Shown here one piece after another: positions 1 through 11,910 of a stretch of DNA of 64,000 nucleotides (positions are counted from its first letter, which is position 1; the number at the start of each line of letters is the position of its first letter). The position numbers were made by a program, and so were the translations under genes. Below the pieces are notes generated by a model. It made no database searches and was not told where the DNA came from. It was given only the letters and a program-made list of their open reading frames with translations. The stretch is from Anisus vortex. Taxonomy: Eukaryota; Mollusca; Gastropoda; Planorbidae. The stretch is taken from contig OX421494.1 in assembly GCA_949126835.1 (NCBI GenBank), forward strand, positions 2,921,201 to 2,985,200, in the 5' to 3' direction.

Positions 1-282
1 CAGGGCAAGCAACTAACTAGAACTACTATAGGGGTAAAGACATAACCTGTTTCATCTATAGATGCATCTTCTATAGAGACAGCAATATTAACACCCTGCG
101 CCTGCGCCCCACGCGCTGTTTGAGTCTAGACTAGCGTTTTGTTAATGGTTTTAAAAGACGATCATCTGTTACTTCTTTTTTTTAAATAGTAAATGCTAAA
201 TTGCTTCATATTCCTTACCACAATGGTAGCATCTGGACTGCATTGCAATATCTGCCGAAATATACAAGTAACCGTTGAACCA

Positions 283-518
283 ACTTGATCCACAGGGCAA
301 GGGAAGCAGAATTCACCAGTTTCAGTGGTCCCATCATACTATGTAATTGTGTGGCCAGTACAATGCACAGACTCCTTTTCTTTACCCAAACTAAGGTCAG
401 CGCTGGGTAGATTCAGTGACACCATCCAGACCTGGGAAAAAATCCTAGCTTTCACCAGGATTCGATCCAATGACCTTCGGTACGCCAGTCGAACGTGCTG
501 CTAGGTCACCGTGACCCG
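283..518 (-). mobile_element. SINE-A copy (tRNA-derived), diverged
   Basis: This copy reads on the minus strand, with the tRNA-like head at the right end and the body running left. The body markers shared with the other copies are present: the caccagtttc block, the gtgtggcca block, the cagcgctgggtaga block and the gattcgatcc B-box-like block. It differs from the 18128-18378 copy at many sites, so it is an old insertion. No target duplication was identified. Confidence 0.75.
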
Positions 519-522
519 TAGC

Positions 523-1434
523 CGAAATTTGATCGGTGCAAAAACTTTGGATAAATTTCATCCACCTTATGTCTGATAAATTTCATCTACCTAATGTCTG
601 ACGTCCATCAGAGTTAAATTCTTTTAAAACTCCCAAGTCCTGAAAACATACTTAGCCATTTAATAGAACTAGTAACTTTTAATTACAATCATCTGCATTG
701 CCATTTGTGGTCAATTAAATAATGTTGGATTCAAACATAATAGCTAGGAAGACAAAACAGGATTCCACGATCCAAATTGTGTGAGCAATAGATGACGCTG
801 GATCTGGAAATCTGGACATCAGCATCAAAATGCAACACGCATCCATGAGTGCAATGATGTCCCACCGCTAAACAAGCGTGACTTCCTCCGGACGTCTAGA
901 AAGTGTGGCTTAGAACCATTGATCGATCTAGTACAGGGCGCCAGATGTCAAGCCGATTACAAGGTCACACCCAAGCCGAGAAAAAAAAGCCTTCCTTATC
1001 TTATATAATTGGAAACTGGATTTAATTTCGTGGGTTGTTTGCAATAGAAAACTATGGGTTGTTCACATTTTTTGCCCTTAAAGTAAGCGCCCAGACATGA
1101 CATGCTGTAAATCTATTTGCTAGACTTTAATCAATTTTTTGGAGGTTTTAGAAATTATTCATAATACATTAACAAATAAATAATGGCTTGACGTTGTGCT
1201 AGCCACACAATCACCTTTTAAATCTGCACTAAAAGAAATCGGGGTGCTGAAACCAAAGTGGGCAGACCTAGAGCCAAAAGGGCATAGCAATCGAAATATT
1301 ATTGCTGCACTTAATTTAGTTCAAATAATTTCTAACGGTGAGTAGCCGTACAGAATGAAGGGTTGGGGAAGTGGAGATATTAGTAACGAACAAATCTATC
1401 ATAAACTCAAAATTCGAAATACTATTGTCTAGTT
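523..1434. other. No gene seen; small SINE scrap
   Basis: This is AT-rich sequence without a supported ORF. A short plus-strand scrap near 1180-1220 (ttgtgctagccacacaatcacc) matches the 3' body of SINE-A. The rest could not be assigned. Confidence 0.5.
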
Positions 1435-1632
1435 TAGGGGTCGGCAACCGTTTGACAATGGCGTGCCAAAGAAGAATTTCTAATTCATTCAGCGTGACAA
1501 CATCCCAGTAGTCATCCTGCTCTTTTCTTGTAGAAGTGACTTGAATAAGCTTTCTTAGAGGGCTTCCGCGTACCATTAGAAATCTCTCTGCGTGCCAGGG
1601 TTGCACGCGTGCCATAAGGTTGCCGACCCCTG
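1435..1632. mobile_element. hAT-type MITE, family 1
   Basis: The ends are imperfect inverted repeats: taggggtcggcaacc on the left and ggttgccgacccctg on the right. The CAGGGGTCGGCAACC-type end is characteristic of hAT elements. Flanking 8-mers are gtctagtt (1427-1434) and gtctaatc (1633-1640), matching at 6 of 8 positions, which fits a decayed 8-bp target duplication. The 198-bp interior has no coding capacity, so it would need a transposase supplied in trans. A 128-codon minus-strand ORF overlapping it is only a chance frame. Related copies lie at 28753, 48586, 57085 and 60310. Confidence 0.75.
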
Positions 1633-1640
1633 GTCTAATC

Positions 1641-1942
1641 TTTATTATTGCAAGTACATTATAATTATATAATAAATATAAATGATCTGAAAGGCTAGAC
1701 ACAACACGTGTAAGACTCCCTATATATTATATGTTTCACGTCATTGTGCGTGTTGGTGCGTCGAAGTTTTAATGCAAATCGTTATGCAATGTTATAATGG
1801 GGAGGGGGGGGGGGGTACTTTTTCAACTGAGACTCCGCATGTATAGAACGTAACAGTCATCGTGGCTAATACGCTTCGCTTTGCTAAACATCTCAAACAC
1901 CATGCTTGGGTATACTAACAACTATCAATAATTAAATGAAAA
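1641..1942. other. No gene seen; G12 tract
   Basis: AT-rich sequence with a run of 12 G at about 1804-1815. Nothing else was recognised. Confidence 0.5.
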
Positions 1943-2419
1943 ATGCGAAAAAAAAAATCGTTTTCTGTAGCTCACGCTGGAATAGTGTTAAACGAAACAG
2001 CTGATAGACAAGCCAACGACGCCCTTCTAATGACAGAAAGTACTATTCCGATTCCATATCGAGACATAAAACTCTTAGTAATTAGACACACCAGACAAAA
2101 TTGGACAAACTCATTAGAAACCGAATGCAATAAACTTCTATACTTGGAAAGCTCGAAAATCTGGCATGATACAGGCCAACTAATTTGAAAGAACGAAGTG
2201 ATTCTCTGCAGACTACATACAGGACATGCAAAACTAACACATTCCTTTCTCTTAAAACGAGAAACGGCCCCACCCAATGTGTGCTTTCTGCAATGTCACC
2301 CTAACAGTTTCTCACATTTTGTTGGAATGCAATACATTTAGTGAAATTCGACAATTCTGTAGAACCCTTCATGAACTTTTCAGCAAATTTAAATTAAAAT
2401 ATATAATACGCTTTATTAA
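1943..2419 (+). pseudogene. Non-LTR retrotransposon RNase H and Cys-His tail, fragment
   Basis: Only the 3' end of a LINE ORF remains. The translation shows GIVLNETADRQA, matching the end of an RNase H domain (the GNExAD block), then YRDIK, ILCRLHTGHAKLTHSFLLK and, after a frame change near 2265, CAFCNVTLTVSHILLEC. That last block is the C-x2-C-x7-H-x4-C knuckle that closes many I- or Jockey-type LINE ORFs. An in-frame stop follows GQLI at about 2186. With one stop and one frameshift this is a dead copy. Reading is cut at TTAA 2416-2419 by a 4-kb insertion and continues in frame from 6455. The clade assignment is inference. Confidence 0.75.
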
Positions 2420-2435
2420 AGGGTAAGTCCTGCCT
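2420..2435 (+). repeat. Left terminal inverted repeat of the TTAA element
   Basis: AGGGTAAGTCCTGCCT directly follows TTAA. It is the exact reverse complement of 6435-6450. Confidence 0.85.
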
Positions 2436-3674
2436 GAAAACCAAATACGTAAATTATTTATTTTCTGAAAGCTTATTTAAAAATAAGATTTATCAAATAT
2501 TTTATTTATTTTTATTCTTTTGAAAAATGTGTTTAATTAATTAATAAATCGTGTAATTATTGATTGACCTAAAAAACGACCATGCAGTGACTTCCCTTCC
2601 TTGTGACGTCACAAGTGTCAGACAGGGTGAAGTCTTATATTATAGCCTACTATTTGATTGCCGTAAACATTTTGTGCGAGAGGATTTTGTAAACATTCTT
2701 GCAGTCGAGAAGGGCTTTCAGAAGAAGAAATCTTGAATGCCTAAAGCATTCCGTCCATTCACAAGGATATCTGTTCCTTAAAAAGCAAAGTTAGGTGGCA
2801 AAACAATTACAATGCAGGCCTAAATCTAAGACTGATTCGGAAGCACCCTCAAACAAGACAGACGATCGGAGAAAAAAAAAGCATAGGCTAGGCCTACTCA
2901 TAAGAGATTTGAAAAATGAATTATTATCAAAGGTAAATTTTTTAAAAATTCATAAGACTCTTATTACTCTACTCTTTGGCTAAGCAACTACATTTAAAAA
3001 AAGTTAATAGACTTTTGACTTAGGCCTATACCTGCCTATGACCTATGTAAATGTTATGGCCTAGTCTATAACTATAGACTCACTATATTATAGTGTCTAT
3101 AGAGTAGGCTATAGTAGGCCTATAGTATAATTATAGGCTTATAGGTATAGACTACTATAGATCTAACTACTACTATAAGTCTAAGTACTTTAAGTGGCTT
3201 TAGGCCTAGCCTATATTATAGATTATAGCCTATTAACCTATTATATAGTCATGCAGTAGCCTATATTAGACTACAGTCACAGACAATAAATGTAAAGGGC
3301 TTTATTATATGACCTATTAGTTTACAAAATCTATAGGCCTAAAGTTTACTTGTAATAAACTGTATCATAGCTAAAAACCCATGTTGTAGGCATAGTAGGC
3401 TCATATAAATAATGCAAAGGCCTATTTAATCTATAGGCTAAAAGCCTAATGCCTAATGGTAAATACTAAAATTCTGAGTAGAGCCTATGCTTTCTTTAAA
3501 GGTCTACTATATATCCATTACATGCCATATATTGTTAGCTATACTTTGCTATAATTTGCTTAAGATGTTACATTAGTGTAATTGTTGTAAATAACAATAT
3601 ATAAAAAAATTATGTGGTTGTAAAAATGTAAAATATACTAGGTGATAGTAAAATTTGTAATCATTTTATAATCA

Positions 3675-4230
3675 GGAAATATAATCCACGAATGGAGAAT
3701 CTCTTTCAATGGACCCAATGCCACCGCCACCACTGAGTGAAGCTTTGACTTGTGCGAATCAACAATTGCGAAGCCATAATTTATGTCTGTAGATCTTCAG
3801 ATCTTATGTGGATCACAGTTCCAAAGAGGACAAGATGATACAGACAAATCTCATATTCAGAATGAATCAGAAGCAAGGGTAAGCATTCAAAAATACATTA
3901 ATGATAATTTATATATATATAATATATTTAATATTTTGACTAAACCTTATATATATAGCTATATAACGACTATAATATATAAATACTTTTTTTTTTATTT
4001 CACTTTTACTCATGCCATTTACTTTGTAGGCCTACATATATTACATTACAACCTATCTAACAATACTTTTTAAGGAGTACAAACTGGGATTAAAACATGC
4101 AAGTCTGTAGAAGTTCAGACCTGTGAGCCATAGCCGAGGCAAGTCTTCAGTGACCTACACCAATAACTAAGTTCCAGATAAAGGTGAATATGAAGACGAT
4201 GAATCTGATATTAGCGAAATGTATCTTATA
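3675..4230 (+). pseudogene. Possible decayed transposase exons inside the TTAA element
   Basis: Two exon-like blocks are visible. The first ends near 3878 with a good donor (GCAAGG followed by GTAAGC). The second starts near 4074 and reads GVQTGIKTCKSVEVQTCEP before a stop; later it has an acidic stretch, EYEDDESDISEMYL. Such VQT-type linkers and acidic runs occur in THAP/Kolobok transposases, but no catalytic motif is visible. Host-gene remnants or chance remain possible. Confidence 0.25.
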
Positions 4231-5029
4231 AGATAGACATTTTAAATTAGTTTACTAATTAGTCTTATTAAATATCTGCAATATTTGTCATATTTAATTA
4301 ATATTGCTAAACTTTGCTTTAATTTTAATCCTATTTAAGAACAAATATTTCATACACTGGTATTAGAAGTCTTGAAACATTTTGTTCAACATTGATATAA
4401 TAATTCCTTTAAATAACTTTTTTTATCAGTGAAAACTAGGGCTGTGGAGTCGAAGAGTCGGAGGAAATTTAAAGTACCTGAAGTCGGAGTTGGAAGTACA
4501 AAATTTGAAATTTTTCTTGGGGGAGCTACCATCTCCTACCAAGGGCGTCCCCAGGTGGCGAATAAGGAAATGGTCTTTATATATAGAGGTCAGTTGTGAA
4601 TACTGAATAAGCTGCCGTGGACCAACTGGTTTGCTACCATGGAGGGTAGGTGGGATATCCTGTGTTAAGAATACTCTTTTAAAAGTGCCTAATGCTCATA
4701 AAACCAAGGAAATGACTGCAAAAAAGTGAACAGAGGATGATCGACTGTTTTCCAAATGCACTACCTATTAATTATCAATCATGTTATTTTGTTTATACTG
4801 TGTTTAAAAATGTATATAATACATGGGCATATTTGTTTAAATTAACAACTTTATTGAAAGCAATAAAGACATTTCATTCAAATTTAATCCTTTTATTTTA
4901 TAACTGTTCAAAGAAATATACTAATACTTTAGAACTAAGCCTGTACAGCTTATTCTTTATCAATATCGGCCCATTTGAAACCAGTTAGTCTGCCTTCTGG
5001 ATAGGCCAACATTATTTTGTTTAAAGCAC

Positions 5030-5123
5030 AAGCAGGCAGCGGTGTGTGAATTTCATGACCAAGTATGCCAAAACACCAATAAACTGAGTTCCTGTAACTG
5101 TAAGCTGTGTATCACATTGTCCT
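5030..5123 (-). other. Exon-like block with strong acceptor, TTAA element
   Basis: On the minus strand a long pyrimidine run followed by CAG ends at about 5124 and looks like a good 3' splice site. The downstream block stays open for about 32 codons (CDTQLTVTGTQFIGVLAY then a stop). The family is not recognised. It may be a remnant of a transposase or of a captured gene. Confidence 0.25.
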
Positions 5124-6434
5124 GAAAAAAAAAAGAATAATTACTGTTTAGGTTTTAGTCAATACTTTTCATAATTCAGCTGTTTTTTTAACATAACACT
5201 ATTTGATGTATTTTTATATAAATCACATATAGGCCTACAACTATATTTTTTAAAACCCTTCTTCGGTAGGCTATATGAAATATTTTTATAGTATAGAGCA
5301 ATTGATTCAATTAAACGTTGAAATGCAAAAAGTGTTTTTTTGTTTTGTTTCAAGCTTGAGCTTATATAGCCTAACTATAAATTGGGCTAATTTTCATTAT
5401 TTTATCTAAAAACTGTTGCCAATGTAATCTTTTAATAATCAAGATCAAATACAATTAATCCTAAGTAGCTTTAAACATTGAACAGATAGGTAATAATCAC
5501 TGGTGGTAAAGATAAGAGGATTGATCACACCCTAAGAAGAGGACCAGGAAACAGCTAGCCCCTATTATGCCTGTTACGGCCGGTATTCCTATGTCAATAG
5601 TCTACCTTTACCGATATGTAGCTTTTTTTACAAGTATAATTATTAGTCCGTCACAATTCATAATAACTAGGCTACTTAGTAGCGTATTCATTCTAAACTA
5701 AATCGCACAAGTAAGCCTCCTATAGTCTATAGCCTATAGTATACCGGGTAGTCATACAGTCACAGTAATTAGGCCCTAATATAGTAGGCAATAGCTAGCA
5801 TATACTATTCATATAGCTTAAAAGTTCCGGTAGTAAAAGTGAATTTAAAAGTCGTTTTATGTAGACTAGTGTGAAGATTACCTACATAGGCCTATCTTTA
5901 ACGTAAGTCAGAAACTAAAAAATTGATAAAGTCAAACCCTAAGGCTATGATGCTAAGGCTAAGCCTACTAAAGTGTCGAGAAACTGCATAGTCATAGTCT
6001 ATGGCATAGACTATAGACCTAACCTAGTAGGACTGTAGGAGGCTAATCAAGTAGGCCAACTTACCATTTGATATTTCCGTTGCGTGATCCATTTTTCTCG
6101 ATTGATTGATATATGCTGAATTCAGCGTTAAAATTCCTTTCGTCCTCGTTGTCTGATAGATTTTTTAAAATTGTTCAAACATGTAATACATGTATGGTTC
6201 TACGTCGCGTGAAGCCATGTCGATTATAGCATAGTCGATTGATTGTAAACAAAAATCTTGGAAACTTGTGACGTCACTACCTGTTCGTGAGTTTCCGGCC
6301 CGTGGTCGACAGTTTCCGTAATTGGCAATGTAATTTAATTAAATTAACACATTTATCGTCCACTCTCAAAAGAAAGACTTGTATATTTGAAAATGATATT
6401 TCAAAGGCTTTAATATGAAATTAAGTTACTATTA

Positions 6435-6450
6435 AGGCAGGACTTACCCT
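6435..6450 (-). repeat. Right terminal inverted repeat of the TTAA element
   Basis: AGGCAGGACTTACCCT, exact complement of 2420-2435, followed by TTAA at 6451-6454. Confidence 0.85.
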
Positions 6451-6454
6451 TTAA

Positions 6455-6482
6455 AGACTGTACCACAGAATTTAAAAATTGA
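6455..6482 (+). pseudogene. C-terminal end of the interrupted LINE ORF
   Basis: Joined to 2419 through a single TTAA, this stretch keeps the frame and ends in TGA at 6480-6482. It is the last few codons of the RNase H-bearing LINE fragment. The LINE 3' UTR probably continues into the following AT-rich DNA. Confidence 0.65.
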
Positions 6483-7236
6483 AAAATAAATGAAATGGAT
6501 ACAAGAAAAACATGACAAGAACGTAAACAATAAGACCTTATTATAACCTTCGATGTTGATATGCCGGAAATGCAACAATTCTAAATTCACAAGAAGCTTC
6601 GAAAAATAACGAGATGCTAGCGAAATGTATTTTACAAATTCTTTGGTATCAAAATTGCAAAAAACAGATCTTCGAGCATGGTTATTGGTTATCAAATAAT
6701 CAGTACCATCATAGTTATTGTCTGAACGTCATATGCCGAATGGTAAAAAAATAAATGTTCTAAGAAATGACTCCGATCGGCAAGCGGGGAGTGATCTAAT
6801 TACAATATTCAGCGTAACGACTTTAGATTACTTCATTAATACTAACAACTGATTTCGGCTCTTCGGCAATACATTGAGAAGATTCTGGAAACCTCGCGTC
6901 ACATTGGTGTTTTATGTGTTTCATTATTAGTACATGTCTAGGTGTAGTTATTTTTTGTCTTCTCGTGTGTTTTTTTATCGCATACAATCTCGTTCCAGTT
7001 GATTTATTGAATAGTCTGGACTGGGGCTTAGAATTGGAAATTTCCAATGCTATATTTAACTCATACACTGTTCTCGATTTCCTTTTCACACAGCCAATGG
7101 TAAGCGTTTCAAGTTTTAAAAAGATAACCATAAATTGCCCAACGTCTCTATTTAGCAGGCGTCCTTAGTAATGTATCCCAATTTACAAATGGTTTAAAGA
7201 TCTTACCCGTTTATCGTTGTTTAGACGTAGTAGTAA
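6483..7236. other. No gene seen; probable LINE 3' UTR then unassigned DNA
   Basis: The first part presumably belongs to the 3' UTR of the LINE above. Two overlapping ORFs near 6.8-7.2 kb, one per strand, show no recognisable domain and are treated as chance. Confidence 0.4.
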
Positions 7237-7237
7237 G

Positions 7238-7460
7238 TGTTCCATAGGGCCGTTGAAGCAGCGTTCACCAGTTTCTGTGACCACGGCATACTAGGGGATT
7301 GTGTGGCCAGCACAACGCCTAGACGCCTTTACTTCAACCCAAATAAAGTCATGTATCCATCAGAGCTGGGTAGACTCAGGGACACCCTCCGAGATCAAAT
7401 ACTAACCTTCGCCAGGATTCGAACACAGGACCTTCGGTACGCCAGCCGAACGCGCTGCAG
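7238..7460 (-). mobile_element. SINE-A copy, head truncated
   Basis: This is a well preserved body on the minus strand. The sequence stops inside the tRNA-like head at cgcgctgcag, so the A-box part is missing, and a T-run follows. A 105-codon plus-strand ORF spans it and is a shadow of the repeat. Confidence 0.8.
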
Positions 7461-7785
7461 TTTTTTTTTAATAACGTTCAGCTGTTATTTTTTTCACAAA
7501 CTTTCAGTTAAACCATTACTTGCTGGTATGCCATTCCGGAAGAAAGAGCACTGATATTCTTTTGTTCTTCAATAGAAACTAAGTATGCGTTTATCTGTAT
7601 GTCGTCGGAAATATGTTTCTAGATTATTATGTTGGATTTGTATTGCTTCATGCATTGTTTCTATTTTGTTAATTTTCATTCCTGAACGAAATAAGTTAGG
7701 AGGCTAGAAATGATTACCAAGTAGGATTATTATAACACGTTATCCACCTGTGGATACATTAAAAAAAAAAAAAAAAGTATCCCGT

Positions 7786-7955
7786 CGCACCAAATTGATC
7801 CAAAGGGCCGGTGAAGCAGCGTTCACCAGTTTCTATGACCAAGGCATACTAGACGATTGTGTTGTCAGCACTATGCACAGCCGCCTTTACTTTACTCCTA
7901 TTAAAATCGGGTACCCATCAGAGCTGAGTCGAGTCAGGGACACCCTCCAGACATG
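7786..7955 (-). mobile_element. SINE-A copy, body only
   Basis: Minus-strand body from gatccaaagggccggtg to caccctccagaca. The tRNA-like head is absent. It follows an A15 run at about 7761-7775. Confidence 0.8.
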
Positions 7956-7965
7956 CAATAGTTAA

Positions 7966-9621
7966 CATTTTTGTTTGATACTTTACAAAAGATCTATTTC
8001 TGGTGTTAATGATTTATTTCATGTATAGCATCTCTAAAAACTCGACGGTTCTACCCGATCACACACACGCATCACTTCGCTTCGCCGATCTTTAAGAATA
8101 CTTTAAAGAAAACACTATTTTTTTTAATTTAGCCTCTCAATTCCACAATTTAGAAAAAACATATCCATCTTTGTCACAGTGTTACTGTAGTTTAGAAACG
8201 GCGCTTTTGGGTGGTCATTCCCAATAGATCGGCTTCGAAGCAATGATTTAGCCAGGGGTGTTTTTCCTGGACTGGGTGGTGTCCCGACATTAGTTTATGT
8301 GTTGTTGGAGGGGGCGGGGGTAAAGGCGGATGGACATTGTGCTGGCCACACAATCTCTCTTTTTTTCGCAATTGTCACGGTTACTATTGAACGCTGCGTC
8401 ATCTGTTGTAAAGGGGATACTCAAATTCAAAACCATAGACCTACAGGACACTTTTAATAATTTTTTTTAGACAACGAAATAGATGATAGTGACAACGATT
8501 TTATTTTAACTAGTCGTTCTGAAACTGTAGATGTCTATAGAGAAGGTGACAAGGAAAAATGATGAAGCTAGCCTCAATCATCAACTGCGTCACAGTCAGC
8601 TGAACGATAAGCTGATCGACCAATTGAAAACTTCAAATATACCATTTGTCCATTTCAAAAAGAAATATTAATATTTAACAAAAAGAATCCACACGTATTT
8701 AGTATCAATTTAAAGTTTAATACATTTTATTTTTATTAAACATAATTACAAAAAGGCATTTGTTGACTTTGACTAATAAGAATGTTTTTATTCTGTTTAT
8801 TTGTTTGTCGTTTTTGGTGTCTTGTAAAAAAGGTCAGATTTTGTAGCAAAAACTAGAGAAATATAATAAGATAAAAAAACAAAATATATATCACTAATAG
8901 GGGAATTCGATTCCCTCCTACACAATGATACCATATACAAAAAGTAATTATTTTGAAATATTAGAGAAAAAATATTTTCTAATACTACCTAGTAAAAACA
9001 AATTCAAGGGAAAATAATTCAGGCAAAACGTGAAAAGAATAAAGGCGTTTAAGAGTTAACACGAAAATTCGCAGATATCTACTTTCACACAATAGAAAGT
9101 CGATGTTTTATTAAGGAATAATGAGCCTTACTCAATAGTCTTTAAGTCAAGGACACTTATGTCACCAAGAATTATGGACTATGCTATGACACCCCAGATC
9201 CCCAGAGAATACAGAACATTGCAGCAAGTATTGTATCGCAGAAGAACTCTAAGCAAATCCTTTCTTGTTTTTTAACGATCTCAACTGGATTCCTATTATT
9301 AAAGTGAATTAATTCTAAACTTCTTTAGCTTCAAGGACGGCACCGCACCGATAGCTCTTCGAGACATCTGTACAAAGCATGCGTCATCCAATGGTCTGAG
9401 ATCCTTATGCCAGTGTTTACGCGAGTTTTCTACTAATTCTATAGTGTCGATGGACACACACACAAAAAGAAGTGGCTCTTTGGGGGCGGGAGTGGGGCGC
9501 TCGTTTGAATAGACAGCTCACTCACTTGCCACAGACACTGCGGATTCCTGAGACAAAAGAGTCATTTAAGATGAATTCTACAAATCAAAAAACCTTTCGC
9601 ATTAGCGTTTGTATGCTAGTT
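7966..9621. other. No gene seen; SINE scrap at 8318-8365
   Basis: AT-rich unassigned DNA. A plus-strand scrap of the SINE-A 3' body (ggatggacattgtgctggcc) lies at about 8318-8365. An acidic exon-like block after a T-run and AG at 8470 is listed under rejected observations. Confidence 0.5.
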
Positions 9622-9695
9622 GTATGTTACATTATGTTTGTTAGCAGCGCTATACAAATATTATTATTATTATTATTTTATTATTACTATCATTA
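9622..9695 (+). mobile_element. L2/CR1-like LINE 3' terminus with (ATT)n tail
   Basis: The block tgtttgttagcagcgctata is followed by caaat and (TAT/ATT)n. A GCGCTATACAAAT motif before an (ATT)n tail is typical of L2/CR1-type LINE 3' ends. A related block is at 15415-15465. No coding part was found upstream. Confidence 0.55.
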
Positions 9696-9696
9696 A

Positions 9697-10263
9697 CTAG
9701 TGTCTTTATGTCTCTTCCCTAACCATAACATTTTCAACAGAATTGAGCAAATAGAGTACACGAAGCATGCTAAGTGGAACCGAAGGGAGAGCTTCGCTAT
9801 AGAAAAGTTGTCATTGTCTATATGTATGAAAAAGATAGAACATAAAAGGAATGGTTGATCACTGTACGTAGGTAAGTCTTTCATCTTTGTTATTATAGCC
9901 AGCCTCGTCACATTCCTTTCATGCATTGTTGCAAAAATGTTTATTCATGTAGAAAAAAAAAATAGTTCGCCAATTTGTTTGAAAGTCAGGTCAACCTGAA
10001 CTTAATTTCTTGACATTTCTTATGCTTCCAAGTGCAGGCGCCATTCAAAAAATAGATATTTTTTTTAAACATATGAGTGTATTTGTCTTCTTGTGGGTAA
10101 ATAATTAATTTTTTATACATATGTAGCTAGTTGCACTGCAAACATTAATGCATTGGAAAACTAATAATCAATACTTAACATAGGCCTGCGAGAATATTGG
10201 CATCAGCATGATAGACTAAATGTAAGGCTCGAACTTCAGAAATGATCAAAGGAGAATAATTTA
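9697..10263. other. No gene seen
   Basis: AT-rich unassigned sequence leading into the 37-bp minisatellite. Confidence 0.5.
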
Positions 10264-10653
10264 ATTGCCCAATGTTTTGATATCATGGTTGAATACTTGC
10301 ATTGCCCAATGTTCAGATATCATGGTTGAATACTTGCATTGCCCAATATTCAGATATCATGGTTGAATACTTGTATTGCCCAATGTTCAGATATCATGGT
10401 TGAATACTTGTATTGCCCAATGTTCAGATATCATGGTTGAATACTTGTATTGCCCAATGTTCTGATATCATGGTTGAATACTTGTATTGCCCAATGTTCT
10501 GATATCATGGTTGAATACTTGTATTGCCCAATGTTCAGATATCATGGTTGAATACTTGTATTGCCCAATGTTCAGAAATCATGGTTGAATACTTGTATTG
10601 CCCAATGTTCAGAAATCATGGTTGAATACTTGTATTGCCCAATGTTCAGAAAT
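10264..10653. repeat. 37-bp minisatellite, about 10.5 copies
   Basis: The unit begins attgcccaatgttcagatat, with exact 37-bp spacing between successive attgcccaat blocks (10264, 10301, 10338 and so on). Variants are sorted along the array: ttgatatc, then cagatatc, ctgatatc, cagatatc, cagaaatc at the right end. This suggests local spreading of variants. Each unit carries attg-cc-caat, a short inverted repeat, plus GATATC. Confidence 0.95.
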
Positions 10654-11159
10654 CAGAACTGGGTAATAATTAAAATGATCAAATTTTTCCACACAATATT
10701 GCCCTGACCTAAATAAAAATTCACTGAAGTTGTTTCCACCTTTATCTATTACTTTTAAGAAGTAATGATTTCATAAACGAAAAGTAAATATATTTTGTAC
10801 AGACTTAGAAATTTCACCCTTTTTCATTTTGCTTGTATTTCTTTTCTTCTTTTTTTCTCTCTCAAGATTTCTTATTTGTTATTATGTTTAGTGTTATTTT
10901 TGTGTTATGTTTCTTTATGTAACTGTTCTTTCTTTTGGTCAGAGTTGTTGACTTTCGTTTATAAACTTTGTTTTGTTGATTCTGTTTTATGTTTTAACGA
11001 ACTTTTCAACCCGCTACATATCCTGTCTACGTCAATGATGTTACGTTTCTCTCACTTAAATAGAACCATTTTATTTCATCAGAGTTGGTTGTTTTAACAA
11101 GATTTTCTTTAACCGCTTTCTGGTTCAGGTATTCTAGCGTTCAATATCTTTTTATGTAT
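10654..11159. other. No gene seen; T-rich
   Basis: T-rich sequence. A 100-codon plus-strand ORF of Phe/Leu-rich composition is a base-composition artefact. Confidence 0.5.
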
Positions 11160-11470
11160 GTGTGTCTCTTTTAATTTATTTCTCCCTCTATCTCTCTCTT
11201 TCTCTCTATATATATCTTTCTATCTCTGTCGCCAATTTCTTTAATTCTTTATAACTTTCTTTCTTTCATTCTTTTTTTTCTATCTCTTTTATATTTCTTT
11301 CCCACTCTTCTCTCTTCTCCTCTCTCTCTATCATTTTCTCCATTACTCTATTTTCTCTCTCTCACTTTCCCTCTCTTAAGCTCTGTCATTCTCTCTTATC
11401 CTCTCAAACTTTCTTTCGTTCTCTCTGTTTTCGTTTTCTGTTAGTATTTTTCTATCTCTCTCTCTCTCTA

Positions 11471-11529
<59 letters not shown>

Positions 11530-11540
11530 GTCTTTTTTGT
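11160..11540. repeat. CT-rich simple-sequence tract
   Basis: Degenerate (CT)n/(TCTT)n, purest at about 11456-11530. It is a low-complexity pyrimidine strand. Confidence 0.9.
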
Positions 11541-11910
11541 AATTCTTTTTAACTCTCTTTTGTTCTATCTCATAATCTCATATCATGCAAATTTGTTTCT
11601 TCTTGTGTCTTTCTATATTTATCTATTAACTAAACCGAATGTGATTATTTTTGAGTTTTTTAAATAAAATTGTATGTTACTTGAAAACCCTTATTTTAAC
11701 ACGATTTAAATATTTACATTCGTTAAGTGTATATTAATGATGATTCGAAATAATATTGATCAAACGCTGAGTATATTTTTCAAAGTCTGTTGACAATGTG
11801 TGTTCATTTCTTTTCCTTCTAGATTTGATTAAAATATCGTTCATTGGATAAAGTTTCGCTTTTGTTCCCAGGTTTAGACACCACGTTAAGAAAAGTATAA
11901 TTTAAAAAAT

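Larger units (their letters stand above)
2420..6450. mobile_element. TTAA-flanked DNA transposon, Kolobok/T2-like ends
   Basis: The ends are perfect 16-bp inverted repeats, AGGGTAAGTCCTGCCT at 2420-2435 and its complement at 6435-6450. Both are bordered by TTAA (2416-2419 and 6451-6454). TTAA duplication occurs in piggyBac and Kolobok elements; TTAAAGG ends resemble the Kolobok/T2 group rather than piggyBac, whose ends usually begin CCC. Removing the element and one TTAA rejoins the interrupted LINE reading frame, which independently proves the boundaries. The 4,031-bp interior has no long ORF. Two blocks (about 2.8-3.5 kb and 5.7-6.05 kb) are packed with TAGGCCTATAG-like words. It is probably non-autonomous, or a decayed autonomous copy with introns. 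Confidence 0.8.

Noticed and set aside
4440..4560. hAT-like end (gggctgtggagtcg)
   Set aside because: No inverted partner or 8-bp duplication was found nearby.
8461..8560. Acidic exon-like block after a T-run and AG (reads NEIDDSDNDFILTSRS)
   Set aside because: It is short, has no partner exon or domain, and acidic stretches occur by chance in GA/AT-rich DNA.
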